Positions 24,544 to 37,049 of a DNA stretch of 64,000 bases are shown piece after piece. Position numbers and translations under genes: made by a program. The stretch covers positions 10,932,432 through 10,996,431 of the forward strand of contig NC_073307.1 of the NCBI RefSeq assembly GCF_027595985.1, in the 5' to 3' direction. Source of the stretch: Sorex araneus (lineage: Eukaryota; Chordata; Mammalia; Eulipotyphla; Soricidae). The notes below the pieces were generated by a model. It was not told the DNA's origin. It saw nothing but the letters and a program-made list of their open reading frames with translations, and did no database searches. Within the stretch, counting starts at the first letter, position 1. Each line of letters begins with the position of its first letter.

Positions 24544-24668
24544 GTTATTTTCTAAATGATGGTATAGGCTGATATGTGCCTATATTGTCAGTTTTTAACC
24601 TAACTGATATTTGAAATTTTGTACTTAAAATCTAATATTCCACTCTAAATTACCTGAACTATAACAGA

Positions 24669-25235
24669 GAGTCTCTTGCCCGCACGCCTGGCTGTCTTCC
24701 CCGGGGCCCCTCAGAGGGGATGGGCTCCAGCTTCCCTCCCCGCCCCAAGCAGAGCTCCCGGCGGCTGAAGACCACCAGAACCTAGCCACAGCCATGCTCG
24801 AGGCCCCTCCCTACATGTTTGGACAAGCCTCACGCATGAAGGTACCGGCAGAGGAACCCATGTGTGTGTAATCTTATCAATGGCCAACATCCAGAGACTT
24901 AAAAGCAAGCTCCCAGAAGTGCACGGCCCCAAAGTGGCTGTGTGGTATCTTACAACCTACTTTTCCCTCTGGGAGAAACTAGCAAGCTATTGAGAGCTTC
25001 CTGCCCACATGGAACAGCCTCGCAAGCTTCCCATGGTGTATCCATATGCCAAAGCCAGTAACCAGCTAAATCTCATTCCCCTGACCCTAAAAGAGCCTCC
25101 AATGTGGCATCGTTGGGAAGGCCGAGAAGAGAGAGGCTTCTAAAATTCTCAGGGATAGGACAAATGTAGAGATTACTGAGACTGCTTGAGCAACTCGACA
25201 ATCAATGGGATTTTGTGATCGTGATTGTGATTTTA
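24669..25235 (+). mobile_element. SINE-C, long copy
   Basis: GGGGCCCCTCAGAGGGGATG, ACCTAGCCACAGCCATGCTC, ACATCCAGAGACTTAAAAGC, GCCAAAGCCAGTAACCAGCT, TCTCATTCCCCTGACCC and CATCGTTGGGAAGGCCGAG, ending with TCGACAATCAATGGGATTTT and GTGATTGTGATT units. It shares its 3' half layout with SINE-B but has a different, longer 5' part. Confidence 0.7.
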
Positions 25236-25535
25236 TGGGGCACGTCTAACTATTACATAATTTAAGAATAAAATTTTTAAATGCCTAATTTAGGCAAAGA
25301 ATAGAAAGATTCTGTAACAATGAATAATTCTATAGCAATTGAGAGAGAATTATATGGCTTTTAATTATAAGTAGAACATTTATCAAAAATATTCCATTTT
25401 AATGTATTTTATCATTGTCATGAATTTTTACTTTTTAAGTTGAAAAATATATTATTATATCAACAAGCCCATAATATTGTAGGCTTGCTAATTTAAATCA
25501 AATTTCATCAATTGTATTTTCATCAAAATATTTTT

Positions 25536-26610
25536 TGAAGAATCAAAACAAGTCTGCCTTCATAAAGATCTCTACATACCCATTCTCAATCAGCAAAGAA
25601 GAAACTACAAGAGTTGAAATGAAAAAAAATACTATAGTTAGAAATGACAGAAATGAAGAACATTGTAGGCGACATAAAAGGTCAACAGAAACTCTGAACA
25701 GCAGGTTAACAGAAGCTGGTCAAGGAGAATGAGGGAACCACTAGCAAACAGCAGAAGGTGAAAAATAGTCTGAAATAAAATGAATAGCCTACTAGAGAAC
25801 TATGAAATGAGCTCAAAGGGAACAATGTAAGAACCATCAGAGTCCGTGAAGGACAAGAAGACTAATTTGATGAAGAAACATTAGCAAAAGAAATCATCAA
25901 TAATAACTTCCCAGAGTTGAAGATTATGGGCAACAAGATCCAAGAAGCCTGATGGGCCCCAGTGAAAATAGACATAATTAGGAAAACTCCAAGGCACATT
26001 ATACTCAAAATGACAAATTCTAAAGATAAAATATTACATGCATCAAAATAAAAAATAAATTTATATACAAAGAAAAGTCCATTATATGTACAGTAGATCT
26101 ATTAAATAAGACTACAAGCAGGAAGAATATGAATGATATAGTGCAAACACTCAACAAAATAAAGACCTCACCAAGAATACTCCATCCAGATAAATGATCA
26201 TTTAGATTTTAAGAAATGATACAGAGCTTCGTGGCAGGCAACAGCTTAGGGACTTCATAGCGTTGAAACCAGATTTGCACTTAGTGTTAAAAGAACTCTT
26301 TTAAATGAGTTCAACCCAATCAGGTGGCATTGAGTATGGCACTCATTAATGATGTATATGGTTGTATATGTATCTACTTGATGATAAAAGATTGAAAACA
26401 TTAAAATTCATCGTCAAAAATTGACTTTTACTGATTTATTTTCTGATAATTTTATTTGCCATTCCTTTAAATTTTATTCGACCAAATAATAGAAATAAGT
26501 GTGTTGTATGTAGGTTAGGGGGTGAGAGAGAACTTGGGATATTGGTATGGGATTGGTGTTGGAATTTTGTATGCCTAAAATAACTCTATTATGAACAAAT
26601 TTACAAATCA
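25536..26610 (+). mobile_element. HAL1-like L1 relic (ORF1 region plus 3' UTR, no ORF2)
   Basis: Decayed L1 ORF1-type sequence: CAGGTTAACAGAAGCTG, AACTTCCCAGAGTTGAAG, ATCCAAGAAGCC and ACCAAGAATACTCCATCC. It passes directly into AAAAGAACTCTTTTAAATGAG and an L1 3' tail (TTGGTATGGGATTGGTGTTG) with no reverse-transcriptase region. That architecture is that of HAL1 (half-L1) elements. Confidence 0.5.
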
Positions 26611-27203
26611 TAACATCTCAAAAAGCATTCCTAAGAAACCCACTGGATTTAATGAATGAATTATTAATTTTAAATGATGATTTTAGGCAAGCATATTCCT
26701 TGGAAACAATTCAGCCTAGTTATAAAATAAACCTTAACACATCTCATAAAATGCATAGAGGAACAACCCATAGAGAATTGAAGATAAATAATTATAGTCT
26801 TTTTAGTACTTTCAGTAATTTTTACTTCAAAAACATTTATAAAGTGTGGGTTTTTTTAAGAATAGAGTGTAAGTCTCCCAGTTGGTGGTATTTGTAGAAA
26901 AGAATATTAACTTAATTTTCCTTTCTTGTTTAATTAGATATTTGGTATAGTTTTGTTAAGTATTATTTGTTTTTGTGCTTTTCTCCTTCCTCTCTGAGAC
27001 CTAAGTTTTGATAATTATTCCTATTGTATTTTCTTTCCTCTATAAAAGTGTTAGCAATATAAGCAATTTGTTGCAGAAGATTCATAGTATCTAGTTAGCA
27101 AGTACTGAAAATTAAATAACAGATTTACACTTCCCACTATGTTGTGTTTATTTCTGTTTCTCTTCTGAGTATAAAAAATAATTTAAAATCCATAAATATA
27201 AAT

Positions 27204-27455
27204 CACTGTCACTGTCACTGTCATCCCATTGGTCATTGATTTGCTCAAGCGGGCACCAGTAATGTCTCCATTGTGAGACTTGCTGTTACTGTTTTTGGCA
27301 TATCAAATATGCCGTGGGTAGCTTGCCAGGCTCTGCCATGTGGGCAAGATACTCTCGGTCGCTTGCCGAGTTGTCAGAGAGAGGCAGAGGAATCAAACCC
27401 TGATCGGCTGCATGCAAGGCAAACGCCCTACCCACTGTGCTATCACTCCAGCCCT
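27204..27455 (-). mobile_element. SINE-B, full-length, 12 bp target duplication
   Basis: Antisense copy running from CACTGTCACTGTCACTGTC (tail) to CTATCACTCCAGCCC (head). ATAAATATAAAT at 27192-27203 and 27456-27467 flanks it. Confidence 0.93.
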
Positions 27456-27469
27456 ATAAATATAAATAC

Positions 27470-28875
27470 ATAGCTAAATATTATGAATATTTAGTTGATA
27501 AGTAATATTAGTAAAGTGTCTACAACACACTAAATACTTAAACATGTAATCTACTAATGATTTTAGAAAAATCATTTAGAGTGTTTTACTACACCTCTTT
27601 TATAGTAAATTTTGCTGTCATTAAAATTCCTTTGAATTGATAAATTAATAAAATTTCATTACCTATTGTTGAAGTTCATTAAATTTGCAAAAATTTCAGT
27701 ATAAATAAGTTATCACATCAGGTTATATCTTGGAAAAAACATATACTTTTCTTAAGAAAATAAATGCATCAAAAGAAATAGATGGCCCCAAAGACAAAAA
27801 ATAAAACCCATCAAGCTTTTATACAAAAATCTTCTAAACTCTACAAACTATTCTGTGCAAATAAAATAGCATGAAAACATAATTTTTCTGTATACATAAT
27901 TCATTTTTCGATTAGTATTTTAAGGCATGTAAACTTATCCTATTTGCAAGGCACCGTCTGTAAATTATCAATGAGGACATGATTAAAAACAATGTACAAC
28001 CATAATACTATATAAATTATAAATATTAGTATGCCTTTGCCTTTGGAAGGGGCACTGAATAAGTTTTGTGGGGGAAGTAGACTTTAAGTTTGGGGTACTT
28101 GGAAAAATTGGAAAAAATTACAAATAATATTGAGACACAAGCCAGATAACAAGGAAACTAGATGACTGGGAATACTTGACAACTGAAAAAAGTATCAATG
28201 GTAACGCAGTAGTTGATATGAGTACTGATAATTGATTAGTAAAGTACTGCATGTGGAGAGCATTGATGATGTCAATAAGACTGAGTGGTGAAGCGCTTTG
28301 ATGAACTTACAACTATGGTAGTTTCAAGAGAAATATGGAAATAGAGGAACTTGAAACTGACCAAATGATGTGATACTACTCAATCCTCAGTAAATTTCCT
28401 TGCTTTGAAGTCTGCTCTGAAATTAATATGACTGCCAGAAACTTCAGCTTAGTTTTAGTATGCGATATTCTTCTCCATTCATTTACATGTAATCTGTGTA
28501 TGTCTTCACACTTTAGGTGGATATACGATATATGATAAATTTATATTCTGAAACCTTTTGACAATCCTATTATTTACTTAGTGTATTAGACCATTCAAAG
28601 TGTGCATAGATACAGTTAGTTGGACTTGTATATACCCTTATTCTAACTGGGTCTGCTTTTTGTTGATTTTTAAATTTTATCGTCTATTCACTTTTGCATT
28701 TTCCTTTGGGTTTCAGTTGGACATTTTATAACATTCCATTTCTCTCATTTTAGCATACATGTTCCATCCCCCCCTCATTTTTTTTTGCCTGGAATTTGTA
28801 GTGTTTGTTTACAGCTAGTCCAGTCTCTAAAAATATTACACTATTTATGAGGTAGTATGAATACCTCACAACAAC
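27470..28875. other. Intergenic DNA, nothing recognised
   Basis: AT-rich, no frame above chance length, no recognisable repeat until the SINE-B at 28878. Confidence 0.5.
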
Positions 28876-28877
28876 AA

Positions 28878-29105
28878 AGCACTGTAGCACTGTCGTCCCA
28901 TTGTTCATTGATTTGCTCGAGCAGGCACCAGTAACACCTCCATTGTGAGACTTGTTGTTACTGTTTTTGGCATATCGAATATGCCACAGGTAGCTTACCA
29001 GGTTTTGCCATGTGGGTGGGATACTCTCTGTAGCTTGCCGGGCTCTCTGAGAGAGACGGAGGAATCGAACCCAGGTTGGCCTACCCACTGTGCTATATCG
29101 CTCAG
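28878..29105 (-). mobile_element. SINE-B, antisense
   Basis: ACTGTAGCACTGTCGTCCCA tail, ATTTGCTCGAGCAGGCACC, GGCATATCGAATATGCCAC and a CTATATCGCTCAGGA head. A short deletion removes part of the head (GGTTGGCCTACCC). Confidence 0.9.
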
Positions 29106-29109
29106 GATC

Positions 29110-30010
29110 CAAAATGATACTAATTACTTCTCTAAGGACATCATATCATTTGTGACTTTCATTTTAGGTATATGTATATATGGGTATATCATAATATATT
29201 ATTTCATTATTTTGAACATTGATAGGCTAAAACATTTTGATATACAAAGTGCTTCCATTTTGTCTACCCTTTATATATTGTTGATGCTTTTACTTTATGT
29301 AGATCCCAGTTTTTTTATCTATATTTTTCTTTTCTGTAGAGAACTAGGATTTTCCTTCAATTTTTGTTTGTGAGAGATTTTATTTTACCTCAATTTTGAT
29401 GGATAAAAGGGTACAGAATTTAAGGAAGATGGATTTTCTTTACTATCAACACTTAAACATTTCTTTCCACTCTTTTCTCATTTGGTTTTCTGAGAAGTTA
29501 GATAGAATTCTTATCATCATTTTCAAGATCTAATCCTTATCAGTATCTTACAGTACTTTGGATCTGAAACATTTCTTTTTGGTTTGTATAATTCCCTTTT
29601 CTCTTATATTTTCCATTTTGCATAATTTTTGTCCATTATAGTCATTTTAACATCACAAGTAGAGATGTTTTAAATTACTGGTCTAATAATTTCAGCATCC
29701 ATTCCATGTTATTTCTGATGCTTGCTCTGAATTACCAAATTGTGTTATTTGCCTTTTGATATGCTTTGCAATTTTTTCCTTACAAAACAATTGTGATATG
29801 TCTGATTAGAGGAATTATATCTGTCTTTAATAATGTGATGGGAAGTGTGTGGGGAGACGTTTTCTCCAATCCTATAATTAGGTGTCTTTTATGCTTATCA
29901 CCCTTAACTGTGAACATCCCAAGTTATTTAAACATTATGTTCCTTGCTTTTAAGTTTGAGAGGATGCCTTGTAAGGGATGGAGTTTAGTACACCCCTGCT
30001 CTCTTGTGAA
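29110..30010 (-). mobile_element. Probable ancient L1/HAL1-type relic, antisense
   Basis: T-rich sequence with the order seen in antisense old L1 ORF1-region copies: ACCTCAATTTTGATGGATAA, GGGTACAGAATTTAAGG, AACATTTCTTTCCACTC, TCTGAGAAGTTAGATAG and TTTCAAGATCTAATCC. Boundaries are vague. Confidence 0.35.
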
Positions 30011-30489
30011 ATCTTGAATCTACTGATCCGGTCATACTGCATGAAGTACACGCTAGCAGGTCACATTGTCTTTAATTAGTTTCTCTTGAGGATGGAAATA
30101 TAACTGAATGCTCTAGTTCATTTCAAAATGGATATTTTCCCCCTTCTCCTGCATTTGCTATTCACTGTGGAAACCTAGTGCAGTTTTTGGATAACTTTAA
30201 AAACTGAAAAACTTTTGGTACCCTTCATGAGTGTATTGTCCTGTGTTTTTTAATCCTCTCAGACTTGGCTCCCCTGATCGTTCAGAAAATTCGTCAATCT
30301 CAAATCTGGTTTAACACTGACTCTCAAGGCACATTCTGCTCATGATTCAGATCGGGTTATACTTTTATATTTACTGTTACCTCTCTCCGATCTAGGGGAT
30401 ACTAATGTCCTATTCATTCTCTTAAGTATTATTGAACATTGCTAGCTTTTCAGTTTATTAGCATTTTGGTTTTTTTTATCAGCATAAAA

Positions 30490-30955
30490 AGACCACTGGA
30501 ACCTAGCTACAGCCACGCTCAAGGTCCCTTTCCACACATTCGGACAGGTCTCATGCATGAAGGTACTTGCAGAGGAACCCAGGTGTGAGTAATCCCATCA
30601 ACAGTCAACATCCAGAGAGAGACTGAAAAGCAAGCTCTCAGAAGCCCGTGGCCACAAAGCCGCCTTTTGAGAAGGTGATATCTTGTAGCCTACTTCTCCC
30701 TCTGGGAGAAATTGACAAGCTTCTGAGAGTTTCCTGCCCACATGGGACAGCCTTGCAAGCTTCCCATGGTGTATTCACATGCTAAATCCAGTAACAAGCT
30801 GGATCTCATTCCCCTGACCCTGAAAGAGCCCCCAGTGTGACATCGTTGGGAGGGCCAAGTCGAGATAGATTTCTAAGATCTCAGGGAAAGGATGAAATGA
30901 GAGGTTACTGAGCCCTCCCGAGAAATCGGTGATTAACGGGATTTCATGATTGATT
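30490..30955 (+). mobile_element. SINE-C
   Basis: GACCACTGGAACCTAGCTAC, TTCGGACAGGTCTCATGCAT, CAACATCCAGAGAGAGACTG, TCTCATTCCCCTGACCCTG, ACATCGTTGGGAGGGCC and ATCGGTGATTAACGGGATTT. Confidence 0.75.
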
Positions 30956-31732
30956 GATCAGCATAAAGTGAAAATTTTCAGCTTACATTTCCAGTTTTGC
31001 TTATAGTTTGCTCCTTATATGCAAAACTAGAAACTAGATGTAGCATTTATTTTCTTTCCTTTCCTAGACATTGCATCTCTCTACCTTACACTGTCTTATG
31101 TTATTATTTGTCTCCTTTACCATTTAAACCCTTAGCTTATTCATTGTATATTCATTAAATCAAGAACTTAAGAAACTCTTGATCTGGTCATTCCAAATTT
31201 TGGTCAATGGGAGTCTTGTTCTGAAGCTTACCACAGTTTTCCAAATTCTTGGCTTTAAGCATGGTTTTCAAGCTTTGTTATAAGATATGTCTAGTAGGCT
31301 GAGTAAGACAAATTTCAGCAGTGATAGACTGGAATGGAGAATTGTTCTTTAGTCCAATTAGTTCAAAATTGTATGAGGAGCCCAGGCCCCTACTTGTACT
31401 TCCCTAGATATATTTTGCATTGGTTTTATTGGATTTTATTAATGCTGGATATTTTTTTCTTTTTCTGCTTTTGCAAACTTAAAATCAGTTGGGGTTGAGT
31501 TGTTCAGTTGGGGTTGAGTTGTTACGTGAGTTTTATTCTACTTATATTTTGGCTATATTCTACCCAGGTGATTTATGATCTGATAAAATCCCAGGATAGT
31601 AGCTCTGATGAAACAGTTCACCCTGAAGGCACCCCTTGTTTAAGAACAAGTGTGATAGTAGACTGGCTATCCAATATTTTGCTTCCATGTCCTAGGCCTC
31701 CTGTAGTTGAAGCCCACTGCTCTGGTATATTT

Positions 31733-31814
31733 ATCCTCATTTATTTTTTCCATGCCAGGGATTGGATCCAGGGCTTCAGACATTGAGGGCAGGTGTTTAT
31801 CACTGAGCGACATC
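31733..31814 (-). mobile_element. Possible old tRNA-SINE interrupted by the solo LTR
   Basis: CCAGGGATTGGATCCAGGGC and TATCACTGAGCGACATC look like an antisense tRNA-SINE head. The LTR target site lies in it. Confidence 0.35.
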
Positions 31815-32049
31815 TGTAGGGAGCCATTTTACAAGCCCAGCTTTTATCCTCTAGTCAAGCAGAGGCTTACTTGGGATTCCTGTAACAAGGTCACCACTGC
31901 TGACCTTACTGATCTTATCAGTTCACCATTCCTCTCTCACTAGCCAACGCCCATGCCTGATCTGCATTTTACTATTGTTCCTATGGGGGTCCAAGCATGC
32001 ATACCGCCCCCTCCCACCAAGAGGTATAAGTATCGTAACTGCTGTGAAT

Positions 32050-32097
<48 letters not shown>

Positions 32098-32219
32098 CTG
32101 CCTCCTCCTTCTGGCTCTGTGTCTCTTCGTTCGGTTGCATCCCCTCCTTAGTCCCCTCCTTAGCCCCACGAAGGGTCCTCCCTGCGGGACAGGATGATAC
32201 CCGCAGGGGGGACCCCACA
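31815..32219 (+). mobile_element. Solo LTR (405 bp), perfect 6 bp target duplication
   Basis: TGTAGGGAGCC...CCCCACA with GACATC at both sides (31809-31814; 32220-32225). Has GGTATAAG (TATA-like) and AATAAA at 32047-32052, directly followed by (CT)21. TG..CA ends and a 6 bp duplication fit class II (betaretrovirus-like/IAP-like) elements. No internal sequence remains, so it formed by LTR-LTR recombination. Confidence 0.92.
32053..32094. repeat. (CT)21 microsatellite inside the solo LTR
   Basis: Starts directly after the AATAAA of the LTR. The related LTR at 52788-53146 has only CGCCTTTTCTCCCTCCCCC there, so the repeat expanded after the families diverged. Confidence 0.95.
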
Positions 32220-32229
32220 GACATCTCTG

Positions 32230-33450
32230 GCCTGTAAATGTATTTTACTATCATTTATTACCCAGTGCCACTATTCAATCTAAAATATTAATCTACACTT
32301 AATCTAGAGATGTTCTCTTCCCATTTTATCTTGAAATCTGCTAACTATATATTCAGTCTGGATGTCTTCTAGAACTCCAGACATACACCTACATAATAGA
32401 TGTTTCTACATTTCAAATATATCATCCTCTCACCTTCCTTTCAAAGTTGTTCTTTCATATTTTCCTTTTATTATATTAGGCAGTCCCATTTCCAATTACA
32501 CAAATTGAATGTTTGACATTGTCCTTGACTTCCCTCCTGTGCCATACCTAATATACTGGCATATTTTATTTCTAGGATATCCAGCCAGCTCACTTCTTAT
32601 CAACTTTCCTGCTGCAACTTTGGAAAAAGACACCATTGTGCTCATTTTTGGCATCTCTGACCTTGCAATGTAGTCTCCAAACAATTTCCAGAGTTGTTTT
32701 AGTAAAGCAACAGTCATACAAACTTACTTCTTTGCTCAAACCTCTACAATTTACCTAAATGAATTTAAAAAGAGAGATTCTTATTTTTTCCCATAGTACC
32801 CCAAACATCTGTTCTTTGGTTTTTATTTCAACCTGATTTTCTAATTTTCTTTCCCTAATTGTATCTTTTAACAATGCTCTCCTGTTATTTCTCGATAGGG
32901 CCTTTATCCTTACTCAAACCTCTACTTTCCCCTTAGGTTCAAAGATAGTTCATCTTTCTATTGTGTTGGAATTATAGCTAACAATGATCTTTCATGACTA
33001 CCCAATATACAATATAGTTTCTTCCTTGGAACTTCCTGTGCCTTTCTTTACTTTCTTTGCCTGTACAGTCATAACCATCATTCACCAGGAATATATTTTT
33101 GTTTTTATTTCTTGCTTATTCCAAAAGGCACTAAAATTTCTGGTGAATGGAATTTTTCATCTTTTATCACCACCATTTATTCTTTAAATTCTGACACTTT
33201 CTCATAATATGTTTTAGGAATAAATAAAATAATTTACTTTAAAAACTTTTTATAAACTAATAATTTTATTGATAACATAATTAGAAATTCTCTGAGAAAA
33301 AAAATTACTTTTAAACATAATTTTCTTTAGTACTTGCCACTCAGGAGTCCCAGATGTATTCTAATACTTTATATGCATTTGAATATGTGCTGAATTTTAA
33401 GACATCTCTTCAATTTATAATCACAACTTTAAGTATATATAATGTATCGC
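32230..33450. other. Pyrimidine-rich old repeat-like DNA
   Basis: A phrase order around 32520-32760 (CTTGACTTCCCTCCTG, CAGCTCACTTCTTATC, CAACTTTCCTGCTGCAACTT, CAAACCTCTACAATTTACC) resembles an old mammalian interspersed repeat that I cannot name; the rest is AT-rich. Confidence 0.3.
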
Positions 33451-33454
33451 TGTA

Positions 33455-34009
33455 TGACTGCATCACTGTCGTACTGTTGCTCATTGATCTGCTTAAGCAG
33501 GTGCCAGTAACATCTCCATTGGTCTCTATCGAGTTCAGGATCAGGGGAATGAGGCCCATTAGTGTTACTGTTTCTGGCATATCAAGTATGCCACGGGTAG
33601 CTTGCCAGGATCCTCTGTGAGCGATACTTTATCATTCTTTTCCAGGATCTTTGTTTTATAGTCTCTGGATCTTGGCTGTTGATGAGGTTACATGGTGCCG
33701 AGGACAGTTTTTGGGTGTGGCTGCCCAACTACTGGAAAAAGGGGGATCTGGGTGGAGGAGGCCCAGTCCTGATCTGAGCAAGCTTGGAGATCTCAGCTAC
33801 GGGTCCTGCATACCTGAGTTCTGCTGTCGGTTCCTTTATGTGTGAGGTTCATCTGAGCATGTGGAAAGTAGCCTTGAGCATGGCTGTGGTTGGGTTCTGG
33901 AAGTTTTTGGCTGTTGGGGTTCTGTTTGGGGTGGGAAGGGAGACTCAACCCACCCCCCTCCAAGGGGTCCCAGTAAAGACAGCCTGGCATGGGGGCAGGC
34001 GATTCTGTA
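33455..34009 (-). mobile_element. SINE-C, long antisense copy
   Basis: CTGCATCACTGTCGTACTG tail, TCAGGGGAATGAGGCCCATT, GGCATATCAAGTATGCCACG, GAAAAAGGGGGATCTGGGTG, GATCTGAGCAAGCTTGGAGA and CTCAACCCACCCCCCTCCAA. Closely parallel to 35585-36310. Confidence 0.75.
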
Positions 34010-34975
34010 ATATATACCGTGTAAATAATCTATTTAGTTTATAAGTCAAACAACTAATTTTTCCAGAAAGAAAGTAGAATTTTAGTGCAGAGAAGAATTT
34101 CAAGCTATCCGAGTAAAAACTCACTTTCTTTAATAAAATCATGTTAAGTATAGTATTTCCATGGGTGATATCGGGGTTTCATTATTCATCTCATCACTTT
34201 CTAAGGCCTATCATAACATATTTTTCCATTTTCTAAAAAAATTACAGTCCAAGTTGCTGAGTTATGCAGAAAAGAAGAAAGGAGGTGGTAGTAAAAAAAA
34301 ACTGTGTGGTCTTCATAAAAGTTAAACTTGTGAGGGACCAAAATCACATAATCAATAGGCATAAACTGAGACCTACACAGCAGTGAATTTATTCCTAAGG
34401 TAGTGATATATAGCCCCTAATGGGTTTGAATCTTCTTTCTAGCCATTACAATCACAAAGGAAAACTTCCTGGGTTTTATGGTCACCAGTGCTTAAGGGAA
34501 GCAGATAAAACAATGCTAATTTGTTAGGATAACATGGACAAAGATAATAAATGTTTGGTACTTAATGTTCACTCTTCAATTAGAAGAAACAACTGAGCAA
34601 GGAAAATAGAGTGAGTTAGAGGCCTCTTATCCTCTCTTTCATCCTTTCCAGAGACCCAAGCACTTAACTGTTCTTAATATGCAAATTTCCATGATAGTTT
34701 CTGTGAAGGAAAACTAATTAAGATTCCAGTGTCAAACTACCCTGAGACTGAAGATCTTTCTGCTTTGTTTGTCCCATCACAATTAAAATAAAGAATTAAT
34801 CATGTAACTCTGACTTAAAAGCTTCTATACTGACTGTTATTGTTTATAGCAAACTAGATTTAGTATCCCTTTCTATCAAAATCTAATCTTTTCTAATCTC
34901 ATCTCCCTCCAAGTCTATATATCTGTTTTATCTTCCGCATCAATTTTAGTTCTGTACATTTTATCATTCCTAGAC

Positions 34976-35041
34976 TTGGAGAGCTAATAGAATGGGTAAG
35001 ATGCTTGCCTTGCATGCGACCAACCTGGGTTCAATCCCTAG
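34976..35041 (+). mobile_element. SINE-A head fragment
   Basis: AGAGCTAATAGAATGGGTAA, GCTTGCCTTGCATGCGACCA and CTGGGTTCAATCCC; the 3' half is missing. Confidence 0.65.
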
Positions 35042-35399
35042 GGTTTGGATTGGAACTCCAATAAAGGACTTCATAAGGAACTCCAAGCCCACCAGTACCT
35101 ATTCTGGCACAGAGCCAGCCTGAGCACAGACAGGTGTAGCCCAGTCACCCTCTTCCCCCAAATGCCCAGACTTTTCCAATCTTTGCTTTTATTCCTCCCT
35201 GAATGTACTTTTCCCCAATTCGGTTGTCTTAATTGCTTAAATCTAATTAATGCCAAGCTAAAGTACCCCAAATAATGAATTTCTCAAAATACTTTCACTT
35301 GCTCAAATATATCCAACTGATTGTTCAGTTTCATAACAGATTTTATAAAACATAACCACTAAACTTTTAAATTCTTAAATAGTAATAGTTTTCTATTGT

Positions 35400-35546
35400 T
35401 TATTGTTTTGTTTTGGGACCATACCTAGCCATGCTCAGGAATCACTCCTGGCTGTGGTCCTGGGACCAAATGTGGTGCTCGGGATGGAACCTGGGTAGAA
35501 CAAAAGCAAGCTAAGTACTTCGTCCACTGTAGTATTTCTCTAGCCC
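35400..35546 (-). mobile_element. SINE-A, diverged antisense
   Basis: TTTTGGGACCATACCTAGCC, CTCAGGAATCACTCCTGGCT, GGTGCTCGGGATGGAACC and TATTTCTCTAGCCC. Confidence 0.78.
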
Positions 35547-35584
35547 TAGATTTTAATTTATATGAGTGTTATAAATTAAGTTAA

Positions 35585-35612
35585 GTACCACCACCACCAT
35601 CACCATCACCAC

Positions 35613-35668
<56 letters not shown>

Positions 35669-36310
35669 CGTTGACTGTAGATTTTCTCAAGCAGTCTCAG
35701 TAATGTCTCCATTCATCCTATCCCTGAGATTTTAGAGGCCTCTCTTTCCTCGTCCTTCCCAATGGTGCCACATTGGAGGCTCTTTCAGGGTCAGGGGAAT
35801 GAGACCCATCATTATTACTGGTTTTGGCACATGAGTACACCGCAGGGAGCTTGCCAGGCTCTCCCATGTGGGCAGGAAACTCTTGGCAGCTTGCCAGGTT
35901 CTCCGAGAGGGAGAACTAGGCTATAAGATGTCGAGTGCCTGCGTGCTTCTGGGAGCTTGGTTTTATAGTCTCTGGATGTTGGCCGTTGATGGGATTATAG
36001 CGAGGAGGGGGGACAGTTTCTGGGTGTGACTGCCTACCTACTGGAAAATGGGGGATCTGGGCAGAAGAGGCCCAGTCCCGATCTGAGCAGGCTTGGAGAT
36101 CTCAGCAACGGGTCCCACACACCTGGGTTCCTCTGCCGGTTCCTTCATGGGTGAGGCTCGTCCGAATGTGTGGAAAGAGACCTTGAGCATGACTGTGGCT
36201 GAGTTCCAGAGGTCTTTGGCTGCAGGGACTCTGCTGGGGGTGGGGAGGGAAACTCAAGCCATCCACTCGGAGGGGGCCCGGTGAAGACAGCCAGGCATGG
36301 GTCAAGAGAC
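35585..36310 (-). mobile_element. SINE-C, longest antisense copy with (ATC)n tail
   Basis: Tail of CAC/CAT triplets (35586-35667), then TTGACTGTAGATTTTCTC, GGCTCTTTCAGGGTCAGGGG, TTGGCACATGAGTACACCGC, GGGGGATCTGGGCAGAAG and CTCAAGCCATCCACTCGGA. About 640 bp excluding the triplet tail. Confidence 0.75.
35586..35667. repeat. (CAT)n/(CAC)n triplet microsatellite
   Basis: Roughly 27 triplets, at the 3' end of the antisense SINE-C; on the element's strand it is GATGATGAT.., an expanded version of its GTGAT-type tail. Confidence 0.9.
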
Positions 36311-36811
36311 TCAAGTACCATGTACTTGTTATATGCCTGGTAACATAAATTTATGAGCTACTTAATTATTAGTTTATCAAAAATACCAAGAATTGTACCT
36401 TCTTATTTTGTCAAACATCACATGTTATCTCTATAAATTTATATCTGAAATTTCAGGCAACAGTGTAATCTTGACATATCTAGCCAAAGTGAAAGACATA
36501 CTAAATAAGAGATGGAGAAAGGAAAATAATTAACATTTGCATAGAATGAGTGTTTCCCCCTGTTTCTTTCCTGTGTATCTTTTTCACTACTCAGATCAAA
36601 CATTTTACTGCTAACACTCCTAGTCACCAAATGGGTGGGGCTTTCCCCCACCCTCCAAAAAGTAACTGGTATTAACAGGGAGTCCTATTCAACAACATCC
36701 TGACACTATCTCCTGAAGAATGTCAGATTTTGCAGACTAAGGCAATTGCACCAACTCCACCTTAAACACCAATGGGAAGTATTAGGTTCCTACATTATTC
36801 ACACATCATTC

Positions 36812-37026
36812 TTGGCAGCCACACCCACAAACTGTCCGTGGCACTGTGTAATCCCACCACCGGTCAAAATCCAGAGATTATAAGACCAAGGTCCCGGAAG
36901 CATACAGCCACAAAGTGACTGTGAGACTTCTAATAGCCTTGTTCTCCCTCTTAGAGAACCTGACAAGCTAACAAAAGTCTATTGCCCCATGGGAGAGATT
37001 TGCAAGCTCCCCATGGCATATCCCAA
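36812..37026 (+). mobile_element. SINE-C fragment
   Basis: GTGTAATCCCACCACCGGTC, AAATCCAGAGATTATAAGAC, CAGCCACAAAGTGACTGTG and CCCCATGGCATATCCC. Confidence 0.6.
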
Positions 37027-37049
37027 ATAGAGTAAAAAATATATGCATA

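Noticed and set aside
24711-24932. 73-codon minus frame in GC-rich DNA
   Set aside because: Falls within the SINE-C body; the same frame recurs imperfectly in other copies.
31940-32254. 104-codon minus frame with an (RE)n run
   Set aside because: It reads the (CT)21 microsatellite and the solo LTR backwards.
35586-35667. CRISPR-like or coding repeat
   Set aside because: A simple CAT/CAC triplet tract at a SINE tail; no spacer structure anywhere in the window.
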